A DNA stretch of 64,000 bases, from the NCBI GenBank assembly GCA_900660155.1, contig CABFPE010000769.1, positions 79,424-143,423 on the forward strand, written 5' to 3'. Under the pieces are notes generated by a model, which worked only from the letters and a program-made list of their open reading frames with translations, did no database searches and had not been told where the DNA came from. The translations under genes were made by a program, and so were the position numbers. This DNA is from Hofstenia miamia. Lineage: Eukaryota > Xenacoelomorpha > Acoela > Hofsteniidae. Positions 12,301-24,289 of this stretch are shown here, piece by piece (within the stretch, counting starts at the first letter, position 1; every line of letters starts with the position of its first letter).

Positions 12301-13000
12301 TTTTGAGAAAATGCTAAAATACTATAGAACAAATTGAAAATTTCGTTCACATATCAATGAACATAAATCATTTTGAATTGCTGGTTGCATCAACCTTCGC
12401 TTTGAAGTCTAAACTTTGATGGTCTTCCTAAATGCAAAATGATAAATCATAGAAATGAAGGATTTTCATCTAAAAGCACATGATTACATATAGTAGTGAA
12501 ATTGCATTCAAAAATGCAATTTAATTTAAATCAATAAACAATTAATGTATTGTTATGAGACTAGTAATTCAATATAAAGTTTAATTCGGACTTCAGAAAT
12601 ACAATAATGGTATTTATGTAAAAAACTATTTCTAAAGTAACTTAATCTTGAAAATACTGCTTAATAAGAAATAAGAATAAACCTAGTCTAATATTTTAAC
12701 ATGCTTTGTGATATAAGCAATTGCAAAATAATATCTGAGTCAAGAACAAATCTTAGAAATTTTCAGATACTTATTCCCCCATAGAGAACTTGCTATATTG
12801 TGTTTGTAATCTAAGCACCTAATATGTTTATGTTCCCAAAAAATTGAGCTTTAAGCAAGAAGAATCAAAGGAAGTGTTCATAATGAGAGCTTGTGATAGC
12901 GTGCTTTTAATTTAAAAAACACATTAAGATTGTTGAGGTATTTTATTCTAACTTTACTAAAATGATGAGAATTGCAGTAGTATGCGTCTATAACGAACAA
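9360..13000 (+). repeat. Segmental duplication, copy A (partner 57530-62060)
   Basis: Long stretches align in order and orientation with 57.5-62 kb. Examples are the blocks around 9740-10070 against 58290-58610 (CAATTCACATAGAATGAATG in both apart from one base), 11240-11380 against 60680-60830 (GAGACTG..TTTATGATGGA type matches) and 12380-12500 against 61880-62010 (CTAAACTTTGATGGTCTTCC against CTAAACTTTGATGATCTTCC). Identity is about 70-80 % by eye. The block is non-coding in both copies. Weaker pieces continue at 19900-20300 and 24290-24680. Confidence 0.7.
10608..10740 (+). mobile_element. hAT-like terminal sequence (CAGGG type)
   Basis: TAGGGCTCTGCGAGTACTTG begins a segment full of CGAG/GAGTC words (ATTCGAGTCGAGTTGGAGTC, later CGAGTACTCGAAACC). 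Non-autonomous hAT elements often begin CAGGG with such subterminal repeats. A diverged partner end is at 22103. The other end of this copy was not found, so its length is unknown. Confidence 0.35.
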
Positions 13001-13242
13001 TGCTCATTGTAGGTGCATTTCATTATAGAGCCAATTTATTACAAAGCCGCGTAAGGCTGATTTCATAGACACTTGTTTGCTATTAGTGCATTTCTACCAC
13101 TACCTATTGAGGTCAGATGTAAAGCTTTTTATGCACTCCCTGGTATACCTATACACAATGAATGTGATTAAGAGTCAAGCAAATTTATTGCTTAGTAAAA
13201 TAAACAAACAAATACTACAAACTACTATACATGTATATTTAC

Positions 13243-13275
<33 letters not shown>
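13243..13275. repeat. (AAT)n microsatellite at the 3' end of the minus-strand LINE
   Basis: Eleven AAT units directly abut the 3' end of the LINE that starts at 17457 and reads leftward. CR1/L2-group LINEs often end in short microsatellite tails. Confidence 0.9.
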
Positions 13276-13276
<1 letters not shown>

Positions 13277-13721
13277 TTCAAAATAAATTTATTGCTACAA
13301 TAAACTAGCACAAAAAGCTATAAACTACAAAAATACAAAAAGCTATTTACAAATATAATAAATATATATAATATTAAAATGTGTGTGTGTGTGAATTTTA
13401 TACAAAATTTTCAAATGAATGTAGTTTATTATTGTCGTTAAGTAGGCATTGTCTATTAAATAGGAATGTTCGCAATTTCTTTCTGAATTTCTTGTAATTT
13501 TTTTTCAAATTTAATTTCTCTATTTAAGTTATTCCATAATTTAGTTGCTGTTCGAGAATGTTCATTTAATTTAATATACTGTTTTAAAAACGAAATGCGG
13601 CTTGGCCAAATTTGAATTTAAATAATATTGATAACATATGCATTTGAATTTGGTAATAAGGGGATAATATTTTGTATTCTAATCGGTAATCGGATGCATT
13701 GTCATGTTTTTGTGCAAAATT

Positions 13722-14061
13722 GAGTGTTTTAAGGGACCAATTGAAGGTTTTAGACAAGAGGATGCGATGTTTTGAATTAATATTTGTAAAGAGGAATAAG
13801 CAATAATGAAAGTGTGAAAGGCAGAGTGCATTTATTATTTGTTTGTGGTACGTGTTTGAAANNNNNNNNNNNNNNNNNNNNNNNNNNNNNNNNNNNNNNN
13901 NNNNNNNNNNNNNNNNNNNNNGTGTTTTAAGTGACCAATTGAAGGTTTTAGACAAGAGGATGCGATGGTTGAATTAATATTTGGAAAGAGGAATAAGCAA
14001 TATTGAAAGTGTGAAAGGCAGAGTGCATTTATTATTTGTTTGTGGTACGTGTTTGAAATAT
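13722..14061. other. Assembly join: near-identical flanks around N run 13862-13921
   Basis: About 140 bp left of the 60-base N run (from GTGTTTTAAGGGACC) recur immediately right of it (GTGTTTTAAGTGACC...). The two copies differ at few positions. This looks like overlapping contig ends rather than biology. Confidence 0.7.
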
Positions 14062-14370
14062 TTCTGAGATGATAAAGATACCTAACTCCAGAAGCCATTT
14101 TTTTAATTTTAGCCATGAAGAATTTAAATCATTGTCATTTTTAACACCTAAATAGTTAATAGATTTGCTTTGCTTTATTGGTACATTATTTAATTTAAGT
14201 TCTATGTTTTTTGTGAGATTTCTGTTTGTCTTAGGGGAGAATATTATAAATTGTGTTTTTTCAATATTTATTTTCAATTGATTATTTGAGAAATATTTTG
14301 TTAAATTTTCTATGTCATATTTGAGATTTTTAGTTGCATTAAAGGCATTTATATCAGTACTTATAAAACA

Positions 14371-14705
14371 TGTATCATCTGAATATTGATAAATTTTACT
14401 GTTTTTTTACATGTTGAGCTATGTCATTAACATAGTTTGAAAATAAAATAGGTCCGAGAATTGTGCCCTGTGGAACCCACGGTCCGTTATAATATATTTT
14501 GATTTTTTACCATTAAGTATAACTCTTTGCTGTCGATTTTGAAGGNGTATCATCTGCATATTGATAAATTTTACTGTTTTTTACCTGTTGAGCTATGTCA
14601 TTAATATAGATTGCAAAAAGAATAGGTCCGAGAGCCCCACGGTCCGTTATAATATATTTTGATTTTTTACCATTAAGTATAACTCTTTGCTGTCGATTTT
14701 GAAGG
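14371..14705. other. Assembly join at single n (14546) with repeated flank
   Basis: The block starting TGTATCATCTG at about 14371 and ending TTTTGAAGG at 14545 is repeated from 14547 to 14705 with small differences, including about 17 bases missing in the second copy after CCGAGA. This splits the YADD-to-thumb part of the LINE. Confidence 0.7.
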
Positions 14706-15376
14706 AAAGTCATTATTAAGTTAACAGATTTGTTATCAAAATTATAATATATTAGTTTGTCTTTCAATATGTCAAAATTCATTGAGTTAAAAGCTTTGCT
14801 CAAATCAAGGAGTGTCACACAACTACATTTGTTTAGGGTTAAATTAGATTTTATTTGTTCTGACATTGATAAAATTGCATCTTGACTGCTATGTCCATTA
14901 CGAAAACCAAATTGTTTTTTTGAAAGAATATTTTCAGATATCAAATATGCATTTATTTGATTATTTAATAATTTTCTAATAGTTTACTAAAGGGGTGGCC
15001 AATGCAAATGTCCCATAATTTTGTGCATTTAGAGTGTCACCTTTTTATATATAGGGCTTTTGTCAGATTTCATAAATATATCCGAGAATTCATTATCGAT
15101 AATGCATTGGTTAAATGCGAATAGTAGATGTTTACTAAAGATATGAAAATGACGTTTAATAATAAAGATTGGAAGATTATAGGATGCCGTTGATTTATTT
15201 ACGTCTAAAGTTTTTATTATGGTTTCTAATTCATTTGCATTTATGAGTCTAAAAGAAAAGTATGTTTTTAATGGAAATTTATTAATATTTGTCTTTCTCT
15301 TATATTGGGACAATTGAAATTGCCAAGTTCCTTAAATGTTGTATTTAGGTAGTCTATTATTCTTGTTTTTTTCTGC

Positions 15377-17015
15377 TGTAGTTTGGTTATCAATACTTAA
15401 TTCATTATTATCAGTTGAAATTCCCTTACTTTTTCCTAAAATTTTATGAATATATCGCCCTTTTCGTTTGAATTATTTAGTTTATTGAAGAACCTTTTTT
15501 GTTTTAATGCAGATTTTTTATTTCTTAATTGTTTAATAATACTCTTTGATTTTTCGTAATTAGTCCAATCAGTTGTTGTCGGTGCTGTTTGAGCGACATC
15601 AAACAATTTTCTTTTAATACTTACTAGTACATGTGTGTCACTATCGTCGGCATTTGATTTAGCAAACTTGCGCGCTTTTAGTTTTACTTTGCGGTACTTA
15701 ATTGGTGCCGCTTTATTAACTGCATTGCAAATTTCTTTTGAAATATAATTAATATAGCAAGATCCAGATTTTAATGTGTATATATAGTTGAACGATATGT
15801 TTTTCAAAAGTGTTTCCATTATTTCGTCTGAATAATTTAGATAATGTCTTGCATACAATATTTTAAATTTATTGGCTTTGGTAGTTATATTACTTATATA
15901 TGTGCAAAGAGCATTGTCACTGAATGATTCAAACATGAAGGATTTAAAAACTAAGTCGGGATTTGTTAGGAAGTAATCAATTAAATTGTTATGTGGTGTA
16001 TTACAGTCAGTATTTACACAATGAAAATCATATGTTGCGCAAAATTCTTTTAACGATTTTTTTTAAGATTATTGAAATAATTTATATTAAAGTCACCAAA
16101 TATAGAATAGTAGAGATCACTTATTTCGGACATTTCATTTGCCTTAAATTTTAAATAGTCAATATGATAATTCTTATTGGGATTGTATGTGATATNTGTA
16201 GTTTGGTTATCAATACTTAATTCATTATTATCAGTTGAAATTCCCTTACTTTTTCCTAAAATTTTATGAATATATCGCCCTTTTCGTTTGAATTATTTAG
16301 TTTATTGAAGAACCTTTTTTGTTTTAATGCAGATTTCTTATTTCTTAATTGTTTAATAATACTCTTTGATTTTTCGTAATTAGTCCAATCAGTTGTTGTC
16401 GGTGCTGTTTGAGCGACATCAAACAATTTTCTTTTAATACTTACTAGTACATGTGTGTCACTATCGTCGGCATTTGATTTAGCAAACTTGCGCGCTTTTA
16501 GTTTTACTTTGCGGTACTTAATTGGTGCCGCTTTATTAACTGCATTGCAAATTTCTTTTGAAATATAATTAATATAGCAAGATCCAGATTTTAATGTGTA
16601 TATATAGTTGAACGATATGTTTTTCAAAAGTGTTTCCATTATTTCGTCTGAATAATTTAGATAATGTCTTGCATACAATATTTTAAATTTATTGGCTTTG
16701 GTAGTTATATTACTTATATATGTGCAAAGAGCATTGTCACTGAATGATTCAAACATGAAGGATTTAAAAACTAAGTCGGGATTTGTTAGGAAGTAATCAA
16801 TTAAATTGTTATGTGGTGTATTACAGTCAGTATTTACACAATGAAAATCATATGTTGCGCAAAATTCTTTTAACGATTTTTTTTAAGATTATTGAAATAA
16901 TTTATATTAAAGTCACCAAATATAGAATAGTAGAGATCACTTATTTCGGACATTTCATTTGCCTTAAATTTTAAATAGTCAATATGATAATTCTTATTGG
17001 GATTGTATGTGATAT
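15377..17015. other. Assembly join at single n (16196): 819-bp near-perfect false tandem repeat
   Basis: 15377-16195 and 16197-17015 are the same sequence. I found one base difference (GATTTTTTATT against GATTTCTTATT near 15519). Both hold the same 166-codon LINE ORF. A single n exactly between two near-identical copies is what a scaffolder writes for a negative gap. Confidence 0.85.
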
Positions 17016-17455
17016 TAATCAGTTCTTTATGGCATTTGTTTTCAAATGATGTAATTTCTATAAAGAGTGATTCAAATATATCGTGTTTTAATTCATATTC
17101 TAATTTATGTACCGGTTTTAAATATTTGGGAGCTCAAATCATGAGCCCGCCACATTTACCTAATTGGTTTTTATGAAAATATTATAATAATGTCGATCAG
17201 GATTAAACAAATTAGGATCAGTGTTATGCTGTAACCAAGTTTCGGTAATTAAGAATATTCCATTTTGTCCTATCTTATTTATTAAGTTTAGAAAATCATT
17301 TCTGTTTGAATTAAGACTTCTAGCATTGGGATAAACAAATTTATAGTTATTAAAGTAGTTTTTTAGTTTATTTTTTATTTGCGATTCTTCTAGAATTGGT
17401 CCTGGGTTGAGTTTAATATCTCCTGAAAGAAGTAATCTTATGGAATAAAAATAGT

Positions 17456-17456
<1 letters not shown>

Positions 17457-17513
<57 letters not shown>
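17457..17513. repeat. (AAT)n microsatellite between two LINEs
   Basis: About 18 AAT units. It is the 3' tail of the LINE on its right and touches the 5' start of the LINE on its left. Confidence 0.95.
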
Positions 17514-17514
<1 letters not shown>

Positions 17515-18970
17515 GAATGACTTTATTTAGCTGCTAAAGGCAGATAATACAAAAATATAAAAATAAGTCAAGATTTACGGCAGCAAGGGCAGCCACAGGA
17601 GATAAAGTAGAAACAGATGGAAGAGTAGGTGAAGTTGGAGAAGATATCAAGGAATTCTTAAAGCTTGGCGGCGGGAAGGAGAAATCAATGGCTGTTGGAG
17701 GGTTGAGAGTCAAGATTTAATTAGCAGCAATACTGAGCACGATTGAAAAACGAGTGAAAGATGAGATGTTTCTTGGGACAACGAATGGAGAAAGCAACGA
17801 CATCATTAGAGTGAGTGGATCGGGAATTAGAGAACTTAATGAAATCAAAAGGATCAAGGTCCAATTTGCAATTGAGCAAGCGAATGAACAGGAGGAGATC
17901 AGAAGCATGGAAGTAGAGTGGCAGCGGGAGAGTGAAAATTTGACAAGAGCGTCATTGTATGGCAAGGGAAAGATCTGTTTGAAGTTATGCTTCTGAAAAT
18001 GTTCCATAGAGTAGAACAAGGAACGAGAAGGCCACCAACAGGAAGAAGTGTAGAGAAGAATGGCACAAGGAATGAACGAGAAGGCCACCAACAGGAAGAA
18101 GTGTAGAGAAGAATGGCACAAGGAATGGGCTTAAAGAAAAAAGAGTTTCACAGCAGCCATAGAATTAAAGGGAACTTTGCGGAAGAGGGCTGAGAGTGAG
18201 GAATTAGCTTTGTGGAGACGTAAGGACACATGCCAGACCAATTTAAGTTTGCTGCAAGTTGAACATCAAGATGAAACGAAATGTTCACAGGAAGAGGAAA
18301 ATCAGAGGGGGGATACAGAAAAGGAAATATGACATGTCTTGTTTGGGATAAAATTAAGATGGTTAACGGAAGACCAAGTGGCCAAAAGCTCAAGATCAGA
18401 AGTAATATTGGAGGCAAAAGAACTATCAAAGTTGAAAATTGCAGTGTCATCGACATACAGTAGACAGCATGAGTTAAGGACAGATTGAGGGAGGTTGTTG
18501 ATAGCAACAAGGAAGAAGAGAACATCAAACACAGAACCTTGATGAGCACCACTATTGACAAGAGCAGGAGAAGAAATAGACGAATTGATTTTGACACACT
18601 GACCATGATTGGACAGGTAATACTTGAAGAGTTTGATGAAATCACCATCAAACCAAGTAAACTTAATTTGTCTAGAAGAACAGAATGAGGGAGCCGATCA
18701 AATGCTTTAGAAATGTCAAGAAAGATAATGCAACCAGGATCATTACAATCAAAGTGGAAATAGCAGTTTTCAATCAAAGTGAACAAGTTAATGATAGTAG
18801 AACTACCTAGAAGGTTACCATGTTGAGAAGAGGAGATGAGGTGACCAATTTTAGGGACGGTGTACCAGCAGAGAAAGATTCATTAAAAATGGGGAATGAA
18901 GAAGAGAGAGCAGCACTTAATGATACAAAGTCATTGTTAGATCAAGCATATTGAGGAGCATTATATAATA
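17514..18970 (-). mobile_element. Second LINE (RT core to C-terminus), 5'-truncated and broken
   Basis: On the minus strand ORF 18148-18786 begins with IIFLDISKAFDRLPHSVLLD, the RT motif A block. ORF 18302-18532 holds AINNLPQSVLNSCCLLYVDD, motif C, with HLNFIPNKT after it. The C-terminal region reads through ORF 17717-18121 to the AAT tail. Frames must change between these blocks, so it is inactive. Base composition is less AT-rich than the surroundings, and the element is a different subfamily from its left neighbour. Nothing of the endonuclease is visible before 18970. Confidence 0.75.
18021..18126. repeat. Two-unit tandem repeat, 53-bp period, inside the second LINE
   Basis: The unit beginning GAACGAGAAGGCCACCAACA at 18021 repeats at 18074 with almost no change, so it is recent. 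There is no n here, so it may be a genuine local duplication. Confidence 0.8.
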
Positions 18971-19900
18971 CAGAAAAGAAATAACACATACATACACAAC
19001 TAAAATTGTTTTAAAATGCAAGTAAAATCTAAGAAAAATACCTAAAAAAATTCTAAGCTGTAAAAAATCTGTAATATTAGTTTGTTTAAAATGACTTATT
19101 TTACAATTTAGCATATGATTCTTAATACATGTACACAGCTTAATGCAAAAAACATTTTTGCACCCAATTTTGCTGAAAAAAGTTTCAAAACTTCCACCAA
19201 CATTTATAGGAACCTTTAGAAAAGCATTGCAAGATGCCAAAACAGGAAAACCTACCAAATATTATTATTCAAAAAATATTGAATAACTAAAAAGATACCA
19301 ATATTTGTAGTCCTAGGATTTAAATTGTGAATAAACTTAGTAATATAGTCAGTACAGTCAAATTTGGCTTCAAAAACAAGGCGTTCATTATAAATGCACA
19401 ATACTGTATGCTTTTCACAGTTATATTTGCATATATGAAATAAAGAACCAAAAACATGTAAGTAAACCAATAATGTAAAATAATCAAATGTAAAATGTAG
19501 TGTATTTGTATTCAATCATTGACACAATATGAGACTACACAGTTTGAAATACTTGCTAAAATGATCACATCTGAATTTCAACCATAATGAAATCATGCTG
19601 TTTGTTGTTAACCTCACCAAAACTTTGTCACACTATGCAATTGATGTAATTATAAAAAGACATAGTGAGTGGTGCAACAAAAAGGCATAGCCTGATGCAC
19701 CCATAAGTAATTATATTTTATAGAGGCCTTCCCTGTTCCTCAAATAAGTGCTTACTAAATGAATCCTCCATAAATATTTATGATCACACTATCATTTATT
19801 CCAAATTCAAATACATTGTAGGCACCAAAAATAAACTGTTTCAAAACTTGAGAGAAACTGACAAACCAATTAATGAAAACGCCTGGATACATGTATCTAC
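18971..19900. other. Nothing recognised
   Basis: AT-rich, with two short minus-strand open frames lacking motifs. A weak hairpin (GGTGCA..TGCACC) lies near 19671-19702. Confidence 0.35.
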
Positions 19901-20300
19901 AAAATGTAAAGAAATGTCTGTAAATTCTAAGCACATATCTGAGATAATCATGTTTCCTGTAGCTATTATATATTTTTGACTAAAGGGTATTCTAAGCCAT
20001 ATTAATTTTTGATAAAATTCTTTTTGGTATTAATGTTAACTTATACCATACTGTGTGAAAGAAAATGTTTTTTTGTTAGTTGAGTACATTTTTTCAGTAT
20101 TTCTGGTCAATTTGATGTTGCCAAAAATGAATTCAATATCATTTTAATAGTAGAAACAATACTTTAGGAAATATCATGAAATTAAGTGTATGGCCTAAAT
20201 AGATGATTGAATATACAAATCAGAAATTGTATTATAATTGAGATTCCAAAATGAATTTTATAATTGCATATGAACATTTAATTTTATTTTTTAATGTCAG
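19900..20300 (+). repeat. Segmental duplication copy A, continuation (partner 62340-62620)
   Basis: GTAGCTATTATATATTTTTG and the following ACTAAAGGGTATTCTAAGCC at 19958 match CTAGCTATTATATACTATTT and ACCAAAGGGTACCCTACGCC at 62409. In copy B this lies about 0.3 kb beyond the main block. In copy A the LINE pair and other sequence lie between. Confidence 0.5.
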
Positions 20301-21130
20301 CAGATGATTTCTGTTCATTCCAAGCCTATGAGGCCAAAATATAGTCAAAATTGGATCATTCTCTAATTGCTCTAATTAAGATATTATCAAGATTCTTAGC
20401 TTTCAACAAACATTCCTTTGGTGATAAAATAACTAATAACCATATTGCTTTCATTGATCTGTAATTACAGAAGCTATATGAGGCCAAATTATGCTCTCAA
20501 ACCTGCAGATTTCAAAATGTTCCAGTTAAAACCATTTGTATAGAAAGTCTCTAGAGTAGTTGGTGTAATTTTTCATTTTTATTACTAAATTTTGCAGAAA
20601 AACATTCAACTGACATTTCAGAAAATGAAACTTAGTAGATATTATAACTAACAATAACTCATTTCCTCAATATAGTAAAGAAAATTCCAGTTTGTCTCAT
20701 GCTAAGATTAGCCTTGCAGCTAATGAATTCAAATCCTTTTGAGAAGAATAATGAAGGTCTCAAGAATTTGTTTTAGACTATCCACCATTGTTCCTCGATA
20801 TTTTTTTTGTAGGTTAGGCATGCACACTTTAATATCAGGACATTTAAGTATTGAAGATAAATTATGTAAGGTACAGATTCACAAGATGAGTTGATAGCAG
20901 AATATACAAGAAAACCTCTTCTTCAAAGACAAAAAATAACAGTCACCATTGTGGTTTCTCATATTATTTAAACATGAAGAATAGAAAATGACAAAGGTTC
21001 GTGATCTTCAACTAGCCAGGACTCTAACATAGTATGGCAGTTGGAATATATTACTTGGGTTTCAAGATTTAATAAAAAAATATTTAAAATGCTTCAGAAT
21101 ATTTCGTTTGCCTCAACCCTATATTTGTAA
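20300..21130. other. Nothing recognised
   Basis: No long open frames or repeat ends seen. Confidence 0.35.
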
Positions 21131-21139
21131 TGGGTTGAT

Positions 21140-21385
21140 GATCAGAATATAATAACAAATGTAAAAGAATGAATTCAAACAAGTCTTGCATTTATAAGCA
21201 GCTGTTACTTCCAGAGAAGACATTAATAATGTTGTCATATGCACAGAGCATGGTCGTTATGTAATANTATCAACCAATGTAACAGAATGAACTCACACAA
21301 TTCTTGCACTTATAAGCAGTTGTTTCTTCCAGAGAAGACCTGATTAATGTTGTCATATGCACAGGGCATGGCCGTTATGTAATAT
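21140..21385. other. Assembly join at single n (21267) with repeated flank
   Basis: The block with CTTCCAGAGAAGAC and GTTGTCATATGCACAGAGCATGG-like text before the n recurs after it with several base differences. The divergence is a few per cent, so allelic contigs are likely. Confidence 0.65.
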
Positions 21386-21959
21386 ACAAGGTGCATTAAA
21401 GTATTCAATAAAAATTTTTCCCATCCCAATACCCAATGTGACTTGTCAAAACAATCAAACTGAGCTTAATGAATTATTGTTGGAAATGAATAGCAGAAAA
21501 GGTAAAATTTCAATGTTCCAATGTGTACATAGTCCCAGAGATTAACTGAACAAATAATGATATTCAGGCTTCCTAAAATATAGAATACAAATTACTCAAA
21601 AAGTAGTGTTTTGTATGTAAAATGACACTCAAATTTGTTATTCTCATCTGAAAATTGACTGAAATCAGTGAAAAAATTATTCAACTAAATTTTATGTCAC
21701 ATGTGTTATTAGTGGCTTCACAGAAAGCTTAGTAATTTTTTTATAGTAAATGATTATATGCCCTAACTTCATCATCCATAATTTATTTAAAAGGAAACTA
21801 CACAAGATCCTTTTCAACATATTTTCCACAAAATCCCAAGTTTGATCAAGTTTTTCTAATTCTGAGTTTTTAGGGTAAAAAACATATATTTTACAATAAT
21901 TCCAAATTTTCTAAGCTAAATAATAGTTATTTGCAATTGATAAATAAATTGAAATTAAA

Positions 21960-22103
21960 AAGTTTATTTTACAGTATATTGAGTGGATTTTGAATTAAGT
22001 TTGAGTTTGAGTTTTGATGATTTCTCTTCCAAGTTTTTGTGATCAGCTTTTGTAAGCTTATTTGAGTTCAAGTTCTTAACATTCTGAGTACTCAAGAACC
22101 CTG
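21960..22103 (-). mobile_element. hAT-like end, diverged partner of the 10608 end
   Basis: Read on the minus strand from 22103, CAGGGTTCTTGAGTACTC resembles TAGGGCTCTGCGAGTACTT at 10608. GAGTTTGAGTTTTG-like subterminal words follow inward. The far end was not found. Confidence 0.35.
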
Positions 22104-22119
22104 GTAGTGCCCTGCTTAT

Positions 22120-23620
22120 AATATCATGGTAGTGTGATGCCTATGTGTTCTCTGCAGCTCCCAAACACATTTAAAAAATCGCAATTGAGTATTTTCTAAG
22201 AGTGAAAGGTTTGTTCCCATAACAATTTGACCAATGACTCTCAGTGCATGGCTAAGATAGGGTAAATTACCAAACAAACCATTTATGCACAGCTGACACC
22301 TTTATTGTGCACAGTTGACTATCTTTGTTTAGCTTGGTTATCAGAGCATACCCTCTTGTTGTTATTCTTCTAATGTGTACTAAGTGAGTGTGGTTTGTGG
22401 TGTCAGATTAGTTTTAAGGTGTTTATGATTAAATTATTCCCTGTCCTATCAATTATATACCAACTTATCATTAGCAGTTAAATGCCACCTTTGCAGAACT
22501 TCATCTAGTTGGTTTTTTAATATCAACAGTAAGGGATTTGTCTAGGTTGTTGGCATCAAGAGCATCAAGGGCTGTTTACATTTCACCACTGCATTCTAAA
22601 CAAATTGCTAGATCATCTGTGTACCTAATTTCCACAGTACAGGAAAACCTTCAGTTAGGATTTTATATTGTGCACATATAGCAAAAAATAAAATGGTGAG
22701 AGTGAATTGCAGTTTTGAACTCCTGGTGTTTGCTTAATGACATTAGAAATAACATCACCAATAATTTTCCTGATGAAATAGCCAAAATTCTATATGTGTG
22801 TAATCTACAACACAGATATTTCTCAGCTTGAATTGATCCACTGCTGAAGTTCACATAAATTACATAGAACTGGCATTGCTTAGAGCACTGAAAATTTGAG
22901 TTAATTAGATCCATGAATTCTTGAAAAGCTGTTTAAGTTGAAAGTCCTCTATGTAATCCATTTTGCTTATAAGGTAGCATATCAAGATGATCAGAGAATG
23001 GCCTCATATTTATGCAATGTGCAGAGATAAACACTTTGAAATACCAGGATTCCCTAAAATGATTTGAAAATCATTGGTATTTGTAGATGAGATGAACAAA
23101 TCATTAGCTAAATTGCTGGTCAGAATACAGAACCTACTATCCAACACATTAATGTAAAAGAATGAAAAATAATCATTAATAATTACAAATTATTTAAAAA
23201 GCTCATGTTATTCTTTCTAATCCTGGAGCTTTACTGGTTTTCTAATATAACTTGCAGCTTCTACTTCATTAGCAAAAACCTGTTCATCATCTCTTGCATT
23301 TGTTTCTCCAGAGATACTGAGGTTAAGATGATCAAATTCAGAAAAGGTATCTCTTTCATATTGTCTATTAAAAGTATTTTTCCAGACTGCCAGTGGGGCA
23401 AAAGTGTTAAGTGTTTGCATTCATATTACTTAGAAGGATCTTCCAAACAACTTGGGAATACATATTCTATAAGCCCCCTCAATCCTTCACTTGCTTGCAA
23501 GCTTACTAAGGAGCTTTTTGAATGCTGCAGGTGACTATGTTTGCAACCTGCAGCAGCCAGACTCATCTTAGTTACACTGGCATGCACAGTCTTTAATTTC
23601 AAAGTTGCTTGCATTCCAAA
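22120..23620 (-). mobile_element. Third LINE, different clade, heavily decayed
   Basis: On the minus strand, from right to left: a basic region with HLTLLPHWQSGK near 23400; NEVEAASYIRKPVKL near 23250, the E-E-V-x-x-A-I-x-x-x-K-x-x-K-A block that opens the RT domain of RTE/Jockey-like LINEs; QTPGVQNCNSLSPF near 22710 (motif B, usually GV-x-QG-x-x-LSP); a degenerate YADD-like LGTQMI / TDDLAI region near 22610; and VLQRWHLTA near 22490. Frames change repeatedly. It lacks the signatures of the two LINEs at 13-19 kb, so it is a separate family. Confidence 0.55.
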
Positions 23621-24289
23621 TCAAACCATTGCTTAGAATGTTGTATATGTTTCTCATTTCCAGCAGCAACAAAAGCATCATTAATAGTTTAAATTGAACT
23701 TAATATGCAATTTTAAGGTAAGTTTGTCCCAGTTAATTACCTAAAGAGTTTTCTGTCCAATACTTTTCCATTGATCTGCTTTTCTGGACTTGAGCAAATT
23801 GTACAGAGCATGGTAGTGATATCCATGCTGGAAAAGCCTTACAGACAATAGTGTCAATAGTTTAATTTAATAACACCTGTTTAGATAATCTGAGACAAAA
23901 CCATTTCAATTAAGATACTCTTGTTGTATATTTTGATAATAATTGAAAAGCTTTCAATTCTATGTGCTTCATCATTACTATAATTCATCAATGACTCATG
24001 TACAAGTTTTAATAATGTGTTGCTGGATAAACAAAGGGCAATGATTTAGACTGACTTATTGATGTCACTAAATGTATTCTAACGGAAAATTTATTTCTGT
24101 CATTTAGCATTTTCAACTCTAGATAGATCAAATCACAAAAACTTTTTAGTTGACAATCTATGCCACCAATTATTAATACTTATATAATCGGGTGGTAAAA
24201 TATTATATTGAGAAACAAGTGAAGATAGAAATCAAGAAACTATTTACAAATATACTGGTAATATCTAATAAAGCTGTTTATCTAACAAA

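Larger units (their letters stand above)
13276..17457 (-). mobile_element. CR1/L2-type LINE with 2A-like motif, endonuclease and RT; broken
   Basis: Reading leftward from 17457: RLLLSGDIKLNPGP (17397-17438, a 2A-like motif); endonuclease start NARSLNSNRNDFLNLINKIG and ITETWL; endonuclease end LIDYF; a 166-codon linker ORF; RT finger region (ORF 15029-15313, PIYKK); RT core in ORF 14513-14944 with QFGFRNGHSS, LLDLSKAFNS and YADD; thumb (ORF 14032-14277, NIEKTQFIIFSPK, INYLGV); and the C-terminal block LWNNLNREI near 13500. ORF2 therefore looks represented nearly end to end, but stops and frame changes split it. No ORF1 is seen, so the 5' end is probably truncated. Three assembly joins (N at 13862-13921, 14546 and 16196) repeat parts of it. 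The true length is nearer 3 kb than the 4.2 kb shown. Confidence 0.8.

Noticed and set aside
15436-16756. Two identical 166-codon minus-strand ORFs as a tandem gene pair
   Set aside because: They are one LINE linker segment shown twice across the n at 16196, an assembly effect.
17754-18688. Plus-strand ORFs of 60-80 codons in the 17.7-18.7 kb region
   Set aside because: They are antisense to the LINE reverse transcriptase frames.
10608-22103. A single 11.5-kb hAT element bounded by the two matching CAGGG ends
   Set aside because: The interval contains unrelated LINEs and part of a segmental duplication, the termini are diverged and no transposase is seen; two separate remnants are more likely.
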